Source: Pratylenchus scribneri
Taxonomy: Eukaryota > Nematoda > Chromadorea > Rhabditida > Pratylenchidae
NCBI GenBank assembly: GCA_030063045.1
Contig: JAQSEB010000189.1
Span: 62,001 to 126,000, forward strand
Direction of reading: 5' to 3'
Length of the DNA: 64,000 nucleotides
The notes beneath the pieces were generated by a model, which made no database searches, had not been told where the DNA came from, and saw only the letters and a program-made list of their open reading frames with translations. Each line of letters starts with the position of its first letter. Position 1 is the stretch's first letter. Below, piece after piece: positions 47,392 through 58,587 of this stretch. Both the position numbers and the translations under genes were made by a program.

Positions 47392-49061
47392 ATATTTGAT
47401 AAAATTAATAAATAAATATCGAATGAAATAAATAAATAGTGAGAAAATTAAAATATTAAACAGAAAACGCATGAATAAAAACCAACGCATATCTTATCAG
47501 CGGTGACTTGAAAAGTTGAAATGAAATTGATTTAATTTTTAATTTTGCAAATTGTAATAAAAATTTGTTTATGGCAACCAATTCGAAATGTTAAAAAAAT
47601 ACATTTAACAAAAAATTTAATTTTATTCAATAATTTTAAATAATATAACAAAAAATAATAAAAAATCGCATGAAGCAGATATCATTAAAATATCATTATA
47701 TATTTTAAAAGTAGGCTTATTATATTAAGGAAAAACTATTAAAATAAAATAAAAGGCTGGTAAAGTATTAATAAAAAATATAAATTAAATTATATATGAA
47801 TTTTGTAAAACTTTTAAATTGATCTTTTAATTGTTTTCAATATTAGATTCAATATTGGAGAAGCAGTAAACTTTAACACTCCACTGTGGTTTCAATTATC
47901 AAATTGAATCGAAAGACCATATATAAATAAAGAAGATTAAAAAAATTAAAATTTTATTTATCAATTTGTAATCAATAGAATATTTAGACTTCAAAAATCA
48001 ATATTTAATAAAGAATTTTTCAAATAGAATATTTATTGCCAAATAAAAAAAATGATTGTTACCTATATAATTAAATTCTTTATTATTATATTAGTGAAAA
48101 TTTTATTCATATGAATAGAACTTTTGTTTAAAAGATAATTAAACCATTGAAAATATAATTTATTATAATTTAATTTTATATGTTAATAATTATAAAGTTA
48201 TAAATAAATTAAGAAAATATAATGATTTTATTAGTATTGTTTATATGATAAATAAAGAAAATTTTTTACAATTTATTAGAGAAATTTATTTTTTATATTT
48301 TATAATATAATAAAAATGTGAAATCTCTCTTATGGGAAATTATAATCTGAAAAAATATAAAAAAAAATAATGAATATATTTAATTATGTTAGAAATAATA
48401 AATCAATATAAAAATTTTATATTTAATTATATTTTTACAAGATTTGAATATTATCTGTACGATTTATATAAATTAAGTAAAATTTATAAATCGTTGAAAA
48501 TACCAGAAATCAGGCGCACTATCGGATCAAATTTGTTAGAAAAGAATTATAAAAAGAAATGATGAAATAACTAATTTATTTAAAAAAATTAAAATTTTAT
48601 TTTAAAAAACATTATAAAATTAATATATTTTAATTCATTTAAAAAAATTTTAATTAATCTATTTAATGAATTATATTTATTTTTTAAATTATACATTTCA
48701 ATATATATGAATTATTCATGGAAATATTATTCATATTTAAAGTTATTAGAAAATACCTCTATGCTAATTATAGAAAATCGATCAAATAATTTATCAAAAA
48801 ATTACTTTGATAAGTTTTTCGTTTTAACAAAACAAATAATTTCACCATAATTGAACTATCTTTATCGATTTTTTATTTCTCCGCTTATTTATTAAAAAAA
48901 TATTATTAATTTTTATTTTTTCAAAGGGAAACGGAAGGAAATGATATATAATAAAATCATTATTAATTGATATTCAAATCATAATATTGTTTAAATAAAA
49001 TCAAAATAAAAAAAATAATGTGAATGCCCCCTAATAATACGATTTGATTTAATTAGGAAAA
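47392..49061. other. AT-rich spacer, no gene called
   Basis: A weak patch at 47858-47905 reads IGEAVNFNTPLWFQLSN on plus. Otherwise nothing. Confidence 0.45.
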
Positions 49062-49238
49062 ATGGAATTGAAGATTTTTACGGATGCTAATGCTACCGAT
49101 ATTTTTCTCGATGCAGGAATGGGCAAGGAAAATTGGCTTAAAGATTTTCAGCAAGCAGCCGGATTAATTTTTGCAAATAATCTAAAGATGCGAAAAAATT
49201 ATAATTCTAATAAATTTTTTAAATTACTGAATCAATAA
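49062..49238 (+). CDS. 58-codon ORF, good coding core
   Basis: A TTTAATTAG acceptor lies just upstream of ATG 49062: MELKIFTDANATDIFLDAGM then GKENWLKDFQQAAGLIFANN. The last 18 residues are A/T filler, so the exon may end near 49190. Acidic/helical. No family recognised. Confidence 0.5.
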   Translation: MELKIFTDANATDIFLDAGMGKENWLKDFQQAAGLIFANNLKMRKNYNSNKFFKLLNQ

Positions 49239-50161
49239 TTTATGATACAAAATTTAAGAACTTTTCGATTATAAGATCTTGAATTCGATCTAAATGTAAA
49301 AAAAAAAGATGAATAAAATTAACTCAAAAGAAAAATACATCCATAACTATTTTTTAAATAATATAAAATGGACAAATAAATTCGCAAAGGTAAATTGAAA
49401 TTTAAAAATTATTCAAAATAAATTACAAATATATTTATTCTGGAAAAGATATTAAGCAAAAATTTTGCTGAACAAAAAAAAACTTAATTAAATATAAAAA
49501 TTTCTAAAATAAAATAATAAAAAAAATAATTATTTGTAAATATATCATTGTAAAATTTAAAAAAAAAATTGCCAAAATAAATTAAAATATAAATGCAAAA
49601 ATAAATGTAATGGAGATTAAATTGTTTATGAAAATATTGATCCAAATAAAATAACAGATAAAGTTTAAATTCTATTAAGATTTTAAAATGATCATTCTAC
49701 GATTTAAAGAGCTCTCAATAAATTAAAATAAATCATTTTAAATTCAAATTATTTTAAATAGCTCAATTTAATCCAGCTCATATCCTATTAATAAGCAAAA
49801 AAATATTAAAAATTTTTCAGAAATTCCAATTATTATTGAGATAGTTATTGTCAATTACTGAGGAATTATTCACTTTTGTAATAAAAAAGTAGCGGCGAAA
49901 AGTAATTTTATGATAAATATTAATTAAATAATAAAAAATGAATTTTTACATTTAATAAAATTTTAAAAATTTACAGAATTTGAAAAAAGTAAAATTATTT
50001 TATAAGAATTTTTAGTAAAAAATTTGTAGAATTAATTTTCCTTAAATAAATACCCATAAAATTTTGCAAATTTTTAAAAAATTGAAGCAGAATTTTTAAA
50101 TGTGATTTAATAATAAATTTTCAAATTATACCTTATTCTGTAAAGCCCACTCTTTGTTCAG

Positions 50162-50225
50162 ACTATAAACAATATTAATGAAAATTATGATCAATCTGAA
50201 TATTTTGAAGAATTATCTGAAGCAG
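50162..50225 (+). CDS. exon with both splice sites
   Basis: Acceptor CTTTGTTCAG, codons TINNINENYDQSEYFEELSE then A and a split codon, donor GTGATT. Acidic. May precede the fragment at 50.33 kb. Confidence 0.45.
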
Positions 50226-50325
50226 GTGATTGTTATTTTAACAAAATTCATTATCGGAATAATTAGTTTCATTAAAATCAAATTACATTTCCGCCTAGAA
50301 TAAAAAATAAGCCATTGGTTATTTT

Positions 50326-50573
50326 GCAAAATGAAATTCAATATGATCTGGCAGTTTTTTACCTACGGAAGAATCTATATACTTTGCCTCCCTGACAATC
50401 TCATCAGGAGTGTTAACACCTCTACGCTATATATTTCGGAAATCGTGGCCATGTCACTTTTTGGACCATTATAACTTGAGATTTCAGGAAAATATACTTA
50501 TACTCATTCTCTAATATCGCAATACTCAAGTTCGGAGGACTCCAACTCTGAAAAAGAAGAGCCAAATTTCTGA
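50326..50573 (+). pseudogene. coding fragment with T6 frame change
   Basis: LQNEIQYDLAV leads into a T6 run (50355-50360), after which another frame reads PTEESIYFASLTISSGVLTP then LRYIFRKSWPCHFLDHYNLR. The serine/glutamate-rich end SQYSSSEDSNSEKEEPNF stops at 50571 in a third register. A competing single frame from the ATG near 50327 runs 48 codons and then meets a TAA. One gene fragment, broken or mis-sequenced. Confidence 0.45.
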
Positions 50574-51372
50574 AATATAATAATGTCAAAATTTAAAAAG
50601 AGATTTTAAATTTGGAAGCATTTGTATCAATGAATGTGTTAAATTATTTGTAATAAATTAAAAAGGAAGAAAAAAACTATATTAGAATAATTATAAAAAT
50701 GAATTGTCTAATTAAAAATGAAAATTATTATTTTTTTAAAAATTAAATATTTTTAAATATTAGATTTTTTTTAAAAAATTTTTAAAATATTAATTGGAGC
50801 TTAAGAATTGATTAAATAAAGAAAAATTATGCAAAAAAAATTTTAATATTTAATTCAGAAATCGATTAAATACTAAGGATTCATAAAAACAATTAATGGA
50901 GAAAATCCACAAAAATAACAAGTTCAAATTAAGACCATCAGGGCATTATTGATTGAAGTCATTTGAAGGTTATGTGCTTATAAAAGCGAGGAAGAAGCTC
51001 AACCGAGTAGTATTTGAGCTAGAGTGCAATTTCAAAAATAAATAATTTGATAAAAAATGATTATCACAGTAAACAATAATTATAAAGGAAAAAGTATTGT
51101 TATAAACAAATTAAACTGATTGACCATTACCGAGATTATTATAAAAAGAGGTCATATTTAAGAAATAGAATAAATTTGCTGGGGAAATAATAAAATAAAT
51201 TTTTTTCTTATAATGGCAAGGAAATAACATTGTTGGAATTTTATTGATGCAGAAATTAATTTTATTTTATAGTAAAAATTTTTAATGAATTTATAAAATA
51301 TAAAAAAAATTATTTTAAAAAATGATTTAAAATTAATTGGTAAAATAATAAATAATTCATATTAATAAATAT

Positions 51373-51380
51373 ATTATAAA
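51373..51380 (+). repeat. 8-bp target-site duplication, left
   Basis: ATTATAAA directly abuts the left end of the hAT element and is repeated exactly at 52630-52637. Eight bases is the hAT hallmark. Confidence 0.9.
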
Positions 51381-51399
51381 CAGGGTCCGGATTTTTATG
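51381..51399 (+). repeat. hAT left terminal inverted repeat
   Basis: CAGGGTCCGGATTTTTATG, matching the right end with one mismatch (T6 against A6). Confidence 0.92.
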
Positions 51400-51493
51400 T
51401 TTTTGTATATTTTTTTTGCGTATATGCTAGGCATATAGAAGCTCAAAAATGAAGTCCGCTTGGCAAAATTTTGCCTGTGAGACGAGATAATTT

Positions 51494-51580
51494 GACATAT
51501 TTTGACATATTTTGAGATTTTCGACATATTTATGTTTTTTGACATATTTTGATATTTTGCGACATATTTTTGACATATTT
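51494..51580 (+). repeat. left subterminal GACATATTT array
   Basis: Six GACATAT(TT) words at 51494, 51504, 51523, 51541, 51561 and 51572. Likely transposase-binding words. The minus-strand frame 51357-51593 is generated by this array. Confidence 0.8.
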
Positions 51581-51717
51581 TTGCATATTTCATAAGTTTT
51601 TAGAGAAATATGTTAAAAACTTAGATTTCGAAATTTCCCGAAGGCGTTTTTACAACAAATGGTAAAATTATTTTATGTCAACCATGCAATCAGCAGGTTT
51701 TAGAATTTTTAAATTAA

Positions 51718-52429
51718 AACATTATTATTATTTTATCTATTTTTTCACGCTTCCTGAAATCCCAATGGAGAGTGAAAAAATACAAGAAAATGTTTCCGGA
51801 ATTGGCTCGTCCCCCTATGCTAATTATTACTCGGTTGTCGAGCTGGATGGATGCGGCAATTTTTTATGGGAATAATTTTGAATCACTCAAAGCAGTAAAA
51901 TTTATTTATTTGTAAAAAATATTTTAATATTAAGGTTGTTGAAAATTTTGATCCCAACGAAGCAGCCTCTATAAGCATTTCTCAAGAATTGTTTGCAATG
52001 CCCAATTTGGCCTACCATTTTGCGTTTATCAAGGCAAATTATTCAATTCTTCCTGAAACAATTACAAAGCTACAGGCTCAAGGTCTAACATTGGCCGAAC
52101 AACTCAATATTATTGCCTCAGTAAATGAAGCAATTTCAAAAACTGGCGGATCAATTGGAGAGGCAATTCAGCAAAAATTGGAACAAATTAAATCAAAAAA
52201 CCCTGGCTTTACAAAAATGATTGACATTGCCAAAGTGTTGACTGGTGAAGAAGCCGATTTGAAAATGGCGCCCAATTTAATTTCGGCATTTAAATTTGCT
52301 CCAATGACATCATGCGATGTGGAGAGATCTTTTTCAATTTATAAGAACATCTTGGCCGATAACCGAACAAATTTTACCCCAGAAAATTTAGAAATGTATC
52401 TTATTTGCAATTGTGAGCAGCGGGAATGA
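51718..52429 (+). pseudogene. truncated hAT transposase (C-terminal part)
   Basis: Exon 51718-51894 reads FLKSQWRVKKYKKMFPELAR and then ITRLSSWMDAAIFYGNNFES, matching the TRW..W..A..YY..NF block of hAT transposases with the Trp of TRW replaced by Leu. A 40-bp GT..AG intron (51895-51934) joins in phase to 51935-52429, starting VVENFDPNEAASISISQELF. It ends with the hAT dimerisation domain, including SCDVERSFSIYKNILADNR and TPENLEMYLICNCE, and stops at 52427. About 220 residues remain. BED finger and catalytic region are missing and no good start exists, so it is not expected to transpose, though the dimerisation part could still be made. The frames 51675-51875 and 51989-52429 are parts of this gene. 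Confidence 0.88.
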
Positions 52430-52512
52430 TTTATTGTTGATTTTCTTTGAATTTAAATTGATTTATTGTTGATTTTTTTGAATTTAAGTTCAAATAAACG
52501 AATAAATGTTAT

Positions 52513-52584
52513 GACATATTTTGCCATTTTTCGACATATTTTGCATATTTTTCGACATATTTTGGGGTTTTTTACGACATATTT
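52513..52584 (+). repeat. right subterminal GACATATTT array
   Basis: Four GACATATTT words at 52513, 52533, 52554 and 52576, in the same orientation as at the left end. Confidence 0.8.
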
Positions 52585-52610
52585 ATGTACATATTTTACG
52601 ATTTTCACGA

Positions 52611-52629
52611 CATAAAAATCCGGTCCCTG
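52611..52629 (-). repeat. hAT right terminal inverted repeat
   Basis: Reverse complement CAGGGACCGGATTTTTATG. Pairs with 51381-51399. Confidence 0.92.
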
Positions 52630-52637
52630 ATTATAAA
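52630..52637 (+). repeat. 8-bp target-site duplication, right
   Basis: ATTATAAA, identical to 51373-51380. Confidence 0.9.
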
Positions 52638-53799
52638 CATGAATTTATAATTTAAAATAACAAAAATATATGAAATAATTATTCTGAAATAATATACAAA
52701 AAAATTTTTTTTTAATATAAATTTAATTATTCAAATATTTATAAAATTTTTATTTTGAAATTATATTTTATAAAATTTAATTGATTGAAATAATAGATAT
52801 ATTTATTTAATGTCAAAAAAAAAAAATAAAATACATTGAAAATTAAAAATTTATTGCTTCATTTATTAATATTTAAAATAACATTTTAATTAATTTAAAA
52901 ATAATCAATTAAAATGACAAAATAAATAAAAAAATTATAAGTAATAAAGAAATCTCTTTTATATCAAAAAAATGTAAATGACTCGGAAGTTTAATAGAAT
53001 AAAATGATCGGACAAAAAATTTTTTTTGTAAGACAAATTTTTCTTAAAATTAGAAATGGAAATATTTAAATGATTATGTGAAATATAATTAAGACATTCA
53101 TCTAATAACCGAATATCTTTTCAAATTATAATCTTCTTAAATAAAATAAAACCGCACTCATTTGAAAGTGAAAAACTAATTTTTTTTTAAAAATTACGAA
53201 AAAAGATCAAAAACTACAAAAAAAATTAATGAGATATAATAAATAAGGTGCTTGACTTAATTAAGATAAAATTATAATATAATTCAAAATAAATAAAAAT
53301 AATAGTGCATGAATAATAAGATAGAAAGGGGAGAATATCTTTTCGCCATTCCAATTGTGATTGTGTTTGGGAAATTTTACGATGTTTTTAAATGTTTTTT
53401 CTGTTAAATGTAACATATATCTATATCTATAATTATTGAAAATGTGAATCATATCAGCAATAAAATAACAAAAATTTAAAATAAAATTTCTATATAAAAA
53501 GAAATATAAAAATTAAGATTATTATTGCGTTTTGAAATTTTTAAAATAAATCAAAAAAAAAAATATTTCGAAAATAAAATTTAATAAAAATATTATTTAA
53601 AATTGATGCAAAAATTTTCATAATATATATTGAAATTCAATGCAACATGGCCTAATTAAATATATTTTCATTAAGCAATTATTGGCAATTTTATGGCCTG
53701 TCGATATACTTTTATGCGTTGTTTCAAAGATGTAGATCCAAATTATTCATGAAATTTTTCTTAGAATAATTGAATAAACAAAATTTTTTATATTTTTAG
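52638..53799. other. AT-rich spacer, one ambiguous island
   Basis: At about 53300-53420 both strands are open: plus MNNKIERGEYLFAIPIVIVF, minus KNIVKFPKHNHNWNGEKIFS. Neither is called. A further short plus patch at 53697-53750 reads RYTFMRCFKDVDPNYS. Confidence 0.4.
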
Positions 53800-53885
53800 A
53801 GCATTTTCTCTTTTCTGATGAAGAAGGATTCGTTGATTTTGAAAAAAAAATATTGGTCATTCTTGGTTATATCATTAAAAAATGA
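53800..53885 (+). CDS. exon-like island, acidic
   Basis: Acceptor TATTTTTAG, then HFLFSDEEGFVDFEKKILVI and LGYIIKK to TGA. May follow the 53697-53750 patch. Unknown protein. Confidence 0.4.
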
Positions 53886-54020
53886 CCATGAAATATAAAG
53901 ATTTTTAAAATCAATATTTTAAAATCTAAATAAATGATTTAAAATTTCTTAAATAATATACAATGAAAATAAAAATTTAAAATACTGAAAAAATTGAAAA
54001 ATTTATAATTTATAATAATC

Positions 54021-54119
54021 AAAAATATAATCCGAGCAAAATTTCTGAACAACATCATGGAGGACAATTTTTTGGATGATATGCTTGTAAAAATGAACAA
54101 TATGGACATTTTTAATTAA
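54021..54119 (+). CDS. short coding-like frame
   Basis: Reads IIRAKFLNNIMEDNFLDDML then VKMNNMDIFN and TAA. An ATG lies at 54057. Met-rich. Unassigned. Confidence 0.35.
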   Translation, partial: KNIIRAKFLNNIMEDNFLDDMLVKMNNMDIFN

Positions 54120-54960
54120 AATTATTTATTCATAATTATTTATAAATTTTTTTCATTAAGATTTTAAATAAAATTTTTTAATAATAAATAATTAAATATA
54201 ATTTTAATTCAAATGAAAGCGAAATAATATTTTAAATTATAATAATCAATTTATTATCCTTTCCGCCAAAATAGTAATGGAAAAAATATGTTCGTAATGA
54301 TAGTGAATATTCAGAAAATTTTTAAAAATTATCATTTAGAAAAATTTTTAATATAATAAATTTACAAATTTCCTTGATAATCATTATTTTTAAATATTAA
54401 TTCATTCTATTTCAAAATATAAAATTTATTTTAGGATAAGCTTTATCGATAATGTATTTTGTTATAATAAAAATTATTTTTTTGTAGTTTTAGATTTTTC
54501 ATTATTATTAAAGAAATAATAAATAATATAAAATTAATTACATTTCAATCAAAATATTTGTTTATATATAATAGAATTAAATATACAAAATAAAATTTTT
54601 CTAAAATTTCTACAAATTAAAAATCAAAAATATAAAGAAAAATTTAATTAAAAAGGAAAAATTTTAATTAAAAATCTAAATTTGATGAATATTTTTAAAT
54701 ATTCCAATGAGTAATTAATTGAAATTATTAAAACGAATGCTCATATTAAAGATATAATAAAATAAATAGTAATAATGAACAATTTTGTAGATTGATAATA
54801 AATTAAAAAAATTTTTTTTTCGCAAAATCAAGAGAAATATTTTAATAAAAAATTAATCAAATTAAATATATGGAATTACAATTATGAAATTTATTAAAGA
54901 ATGCCCAATTACAATCTTGCTTTAAAATGCTTAATTAATTATGTCAAAATTAAAAAGCAA

Positions 54961-55050
54961 TTAATTAATTTTATTATTTATTAAATTTTGAACTTTTTTA
55001 AACAGATAATCAATTTCATCCAGTGTTCCAATTCTAGACAATGATTCTTC
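54961..55050 (-). CDS. terminal exon of 29 residues
   Basis: The minus-strand acceptor ATGTTAAAAG is followed in phase by EESLSRIGTLDEIDYLFKKV then QNLINNKIN and TAA. Good codon variety in the first 20 residues. Unknown protein. Confidence 0.4.
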   Translation of the reverse strand, partial: EESLSRIGTLDEIDYLFKKVQNLINNKIN

Positions 55051-55473
55051 CTTTTAACATAAAGAATATTTATAAAATTATTTCTAATTTTTTTACATTT
55101 TTTATATTAAAAAGAATATCCTATTCCTTTTTATAAAAATTAAGCCTCGAACACTCTCGAAGGGAAATTAGAATTTCTATTTTATAATTATATTTTAAAA
55201 ATTTATTGAAAATAAACTTTACAAAAAAATTTTTTTTAAAGCTCCCAATATAAATTGGAAGATGGTATTGTGTTTTTAAATTATATATATACTAAGGAAT
55301 ATTAATTTAAAAAACTATTAAAATAAATGATATTTTTCGATAATTCAAAAAATATTATAAAAATTTAATTTAAAAAAAAATTAATTCTCACTTTTATAAA
55401 ATTTAAATTAAATTTTTATTATTTTTTTTTATGAGAATTTAGTGAATAATTATTTATCAATATTTTTATTCAG

Positions 55474-55557
55474 GAACTCTCTCTCCGCTCGCCAATGAGA
55501 AAGAGGAATGGGTTATCCCTCAATGAGACTGCAATGATTGGGAATTCGATAGATATC
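55474..55557 (+). CDS. 84-bp internal exon with consensus acceptor
   Basis: Acceptor TATTTTTATTCAG, exactly 28 codons (ELSLRSPMRKRNGLSLNETA, then MIGNSIDI), then donor GTAATTC. Phase 0 at both ends. A second frame is open for only 18 codons. Strong exon candidate, family unknown. Confidence 0.5.
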
Positions 55558-55873
55558 GTAATTCTTTATATATTTAAAAATATCCTTGAATAGATAATTA
55601 TGAAATATATTTATATTAAAAAATCAAAACGGATTATATATAATATAATATTATGATTGAAAAATATTATGAAAATCTCCTTTTAAATATATGGAATTAT
55701 AATTTATGAAAAAAAAATAAAAATAAGACTGAAATTCAATGTTATAAAACTCACAAAAAATTAGGACAATCATAAAAAATAATCTAAAATATATTAAAAA
55801 TTTTTTAAATAAAATAATTTAATTTTTAATGGAAAGATAAAATAAAATAAGAAAGAAACAAAATTAATGATTT

Positions 55874-55963
55874 ATGTCGGAAGCAAAAATATATTTTTTT
55901 TTCTTCATCCTTGAAGAGAATCGATGTCAATTACAGTGGACTAATTTCTGCTTAAAAAATTAA
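55874..55963 (+). CDS. 29-codon ORF
   Basis: ATG-to-TAA: MSEAKIYFFFFILEENRCQL then QWTNFCLKN. Weak; could be a first exon. Confidence 0.25.
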   Translation: MSEAKIYFFFFILEENRCQLQWTNFCLKN

Positions 55964-56126
55964 ACGTCCGCTAATTAAAGTCTTTTTTGAATATTATATT
56001 TAAAATTTAATTCATGACAGCAATAGTAGAATACATTCGCTATATTAAATATAAAATTAATAGGATTAAATTATTGAAGGAATTGATTATAAACGATTTC
56101 CCGAATTTATTTTATATAGAACTCTA

Positions 56127-56445
56127 TAACTATATGATAAATAGAGAAGCACTAAATGAAAATTAATTAGTCGAGTTCATGTATTTATCTATAAATAATA
56201 ATAGAATATAATTATTTTTGGAATAATTTGATATGACATAATTATTAGTTATTTGAATTAATATCCAATAAATACGATATAATACTTGAATTTATTTTCG
56301 TTTATCCGCTCACTTATTGTTGCAGTTTGGTAAACAAATTGGTAAAATTTAATGGCTTTTTTATTTTTGGCTATTTGCGCACTTCGATAAATCGAATTAA
56401 AAGAAAATTGACTTAATTGGACATTGAAAAGACGATAAGAGACTT
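56127..56445 (+). repeat. left arm of 320-bp inverted repeat
   Basis: Matches the reverse complement of 58271-58587 along its length. The 2-bp difference is GACGATAAG against GACTAAG near the inner end. Confidence 0.88.
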
Positions 56446-56808
56446 ATACGATTCACAATTTGACTCACAATTCAACAATTAAGAAGAAGTAAAATTTTTT
56501 TATGTGGCATTATTTAAATAAAATCAGATAAATAATAAATAAATGCAAATAAAATCCCCTAGAGAAATTTATTTTTATATAATAAAAAATAATTAAAACT
56601 GAAAAAAATTTACAAATAATATCATAAATATATAATAGACTAAAATTGTAACAAAAGAATTATAAAATGAGTAGAAATGAAATCTAACAAGCTAAATATT
56701 TACCAAATGGATAAGGTTAAATTCCATTTATTGAAGGAAAGCATATTTATTTGAGCAACTCGATCAAATATCTTTAAATAAATACATTATATTTGTTATA
56801 TTAATTAA

Positions 56809-57039
56809 AAAAGAAAGATAAAAAAAAAAAGCCGTTTACAAGATATTGAGAAGAAAATATTCTATCATGTCGTAAAGAAAGATAGCTTAGCTTTCGATAG
56901 GATGAATTTGGCATTGTGTGTTGATCTGAAAAGATTAAAAATAAAAATTCAAAATTAAAAACATTTTAAAGAGCAGGAAAATAGAAGAATTTTGCTCCCC
57001 CAAATATTTGATGATAGTTACACAATGATTTTGCCTTGA
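56809..57039 (+). CDS. two coding islands inside the inverted repeat
   Basis: Island one (56830-56940) reads SRLQDIEKKIFYHVVKKDSL then AFDRMNLALCVDLKRL. Island two (56972-57039) reads EQENRRILLPQIFDDSYTMI and LP-TGA, or SRKIEEFCSPKYLMIVTQ in the frame that a phase-0 splice at 56920 would give. Island one loosely recalls helices of the dynein heavy-chain motor, but too weakly to name it. Confidence 0.45.
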
Positions 57040-57460
57040 ATTTTCTTAATATATAAAATAATATCCTTTTTATTGTAATAATTATAAAAACATATTTAAA
57101 ATAAATTTAATTTTAAATCATTTATCATTCTGTTTAATAATGAGAAAATAATTTAATAAATATTAAAATAAGAAGTATTTAATTAAGGCTTTTCAATATA
57201 ACATAAAATGTAAAAATTTATAATATTATAAAAATAATTCCTATTCGACGAAATATTTTACAATAAGGAAATTAAAATTAAAAAAAAATTTAAATGATAT
57301 TCAAAATATTTTAAAAACTTTACATGTTATTCTATGGGCGGAAAAATGCAATAGTTCAAAAAAAAATAAAAATTCAATAGTGAAATACCTAATATAAAAA
57401 TTGATAAAATATTCACCAAATACATTTAATACAATTAAGATTGCTACGAATAAGTTTTGA

Positions 57461-57553
57461 CATATCGCAAAAAGTTGTCCCTATCATATATGTTATTATA
57501 GTGGAAACTATGGCCATTTTTGTAGGCAGAATGTCAAAAAATTAAAAATATAA
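57461..57553 (+). pseudogene. possible decayed zinc-knuckle fragment
   Basis: Open frame with CPYHICYYSGNYGHFCRQNV. The CYYSGNYGHFCRQN part fits the CX2CX4HX4C zinc knuckle of Gag-like and RNA-binding proteins, with Ser and Asn in place of the second and last Cys. It lies inside the inverted-repeat structure. Could be chance. Confidence 0.3.
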
Positions 57554-57815
57554 TTTTAACTAATGTTTATTCATTTAAATTAACAATTTATATTTATTAT
57601 TATAATGAAAATTAATTTAAAAATGATGAAATTTTTTAATATTAGTATTTCATAAAATATCGATTAATTTTTTTTCATAAATATTTTTATAGATAATAAA
57701 ACTCGATGAGAAAAAAAAATGGTTAAATATTTGAAAATTTATTATATCATTTAATAAAAAAATTGATTTAGGGTTTAGTGAATTGTTATCGATATTTTGA
57801 AAGAACAAACATGCC

Positions 57816-57893
57816 ATGGGAAAAATAAAGGCTTGGATTATTCTGTTGAGCATCAAAAGAGAGTTAAAAAATTTAAATAATTTATTAATTTAA
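57816..57893 (+). CDS. 25-codon ORF
   Basis: ATG-to-TAA: MGKIKAWIILLSIKRELKNL. Only the first 18 residues look coded. The minus-strand frame at 57650-57856 is a competing reading made mostly of A/T codons. Confidence 0.22.
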   Translation: MGKIKAWIILLSIKRELKNLNNLLI

Positions 57894-58228
57894 TTAAGAA
57901 ACATTATAGATATTTCACATATCCATCTACCTCTCACTTGAAAAAAATTACATCGCCCCAATGAGTCGATAAAATTATCTGCCAGAATTACAAAAAAGAT
58001 AAAAATTAAATTCATGATTATAATCAAAATTTAAATGTAAATATACGAATTATTATGGCGTGAGAAAAAAGGCAAAATTTTATTTTTAATTCAAAAATTT
58101 TTAAATTTTTAATAAATTTTAAAAGAAAAATAATTTATTATTTAATTTTAATCAAATTTAAATTAAAATAAAATAACTATATAAAAGCGGAGTAAAATTT
58201 AGAAAATAAAAAAATTGAAGAATTAGAG

Positions 58229-58456
58229 ATGAAAAGTATTAATTTATTAGATATGAAATGCTGGGGCTCAAAGTCTCTTAGTCTTTTCAATGTCCAATTA
58301 AGTCAATTTTCTTTTAATTCGATTTATCGAAGTGCGCAAATAGCCAAAAATAAAAAAGCCATCAAATTTTACCAATTTGTTTACCAAACTGCAACAATAA
58401 GTGAGCGGATAAACGAAAATAAATTCAAGTATTATATCGTATTTATTGGATATTAA
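58229..58456 (+). CDS. 75-codon ORF in the right arm
   Basis: ATG at 58229; the useful part is MKCWGSKSLSLFNVQLSQFS then RSAQIAKNKKAIKFYQFVYQ and TATISERINENKF. Most of it lies in the arm and so also exists on the minus strand of the left arm. Well coded, with a slight charge bias. Family unknown; may be an element protein or a captured exon. Confidence 0.4.
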   Translation: MKSINLLDMKCWGSKSLSLFNVQLSQFSFNSIYRSAQIAKNKKAIKFYQFVYQTATISERINENKFKYYIVFIGY

Positions 58457-58587
58457 TTCAAATAACTAATAATTATGTCATATCAAATTATTCCAAAAAT
58501 TATTATATTCTATTATTATTTATAGATAAATACATGAACTCGACTAATTAATTTTCATTTAGTCCTTCTCTATTTATCATATAGTTA
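58271..58587 (-). repeat. right arm of 320-bp inverted repeat
   Basis: Inverted partner of 56127-56445. Confidence 0.88.

Larger units (their letters stand above)
51381..52629 (+). mobile_element. hAT-superfamily transposon, internally deleted
   Basis: A 1249-bp element with 19-bp terminal inverted repeats starting CAGGG, a perfect 8-bp target duplication, arrays of GACATATTT inside both ends, and the C-terminal third of a hAT transposase. Full-length hAT elements code for roughly 600 or more residues with a BED zinc finger and catalytic Asp residues in the N-terminal two thirds, all absent here. It is therefore an internally deleted, non-autonomous copy that would depend on a full-length relative. 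Confidence 0.92.
56127..58587. mobile_element. 2.46-kb inverted-repeat structure, possible transposon
   Basis: Ends are about 320-bp inverted arms that differ by only a handful of bases plus one 2-bp gap, enclosing about 1.8 kb with coding-like islands. No target duplication is visible (flanks GAACTCTA and AATAATTT). The near identity of the arms implies recent origin or ongoing gene conversion. A long-terminal-inverted-repeat transposon or a local inverted duplication both fit. Confidence 0.5.

Noticed and set aside
51357..51593. 78-codon minus-strand frame
   Set aside because: Generated by the GACATATTT array in the hAT left end and running through the element boundary.
53261..53452. 63-codon minus-strand frame overlapping a plus-strand ORF
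   Set aside because: Both strands are plausible for about 100 bp and neither has splice sites, so no call was made.
57650..57856. 68-codon minus-strand frame
   Set aside because: Mostly A/T-driven hydrophobic codons; not supported by composition or splice sites.
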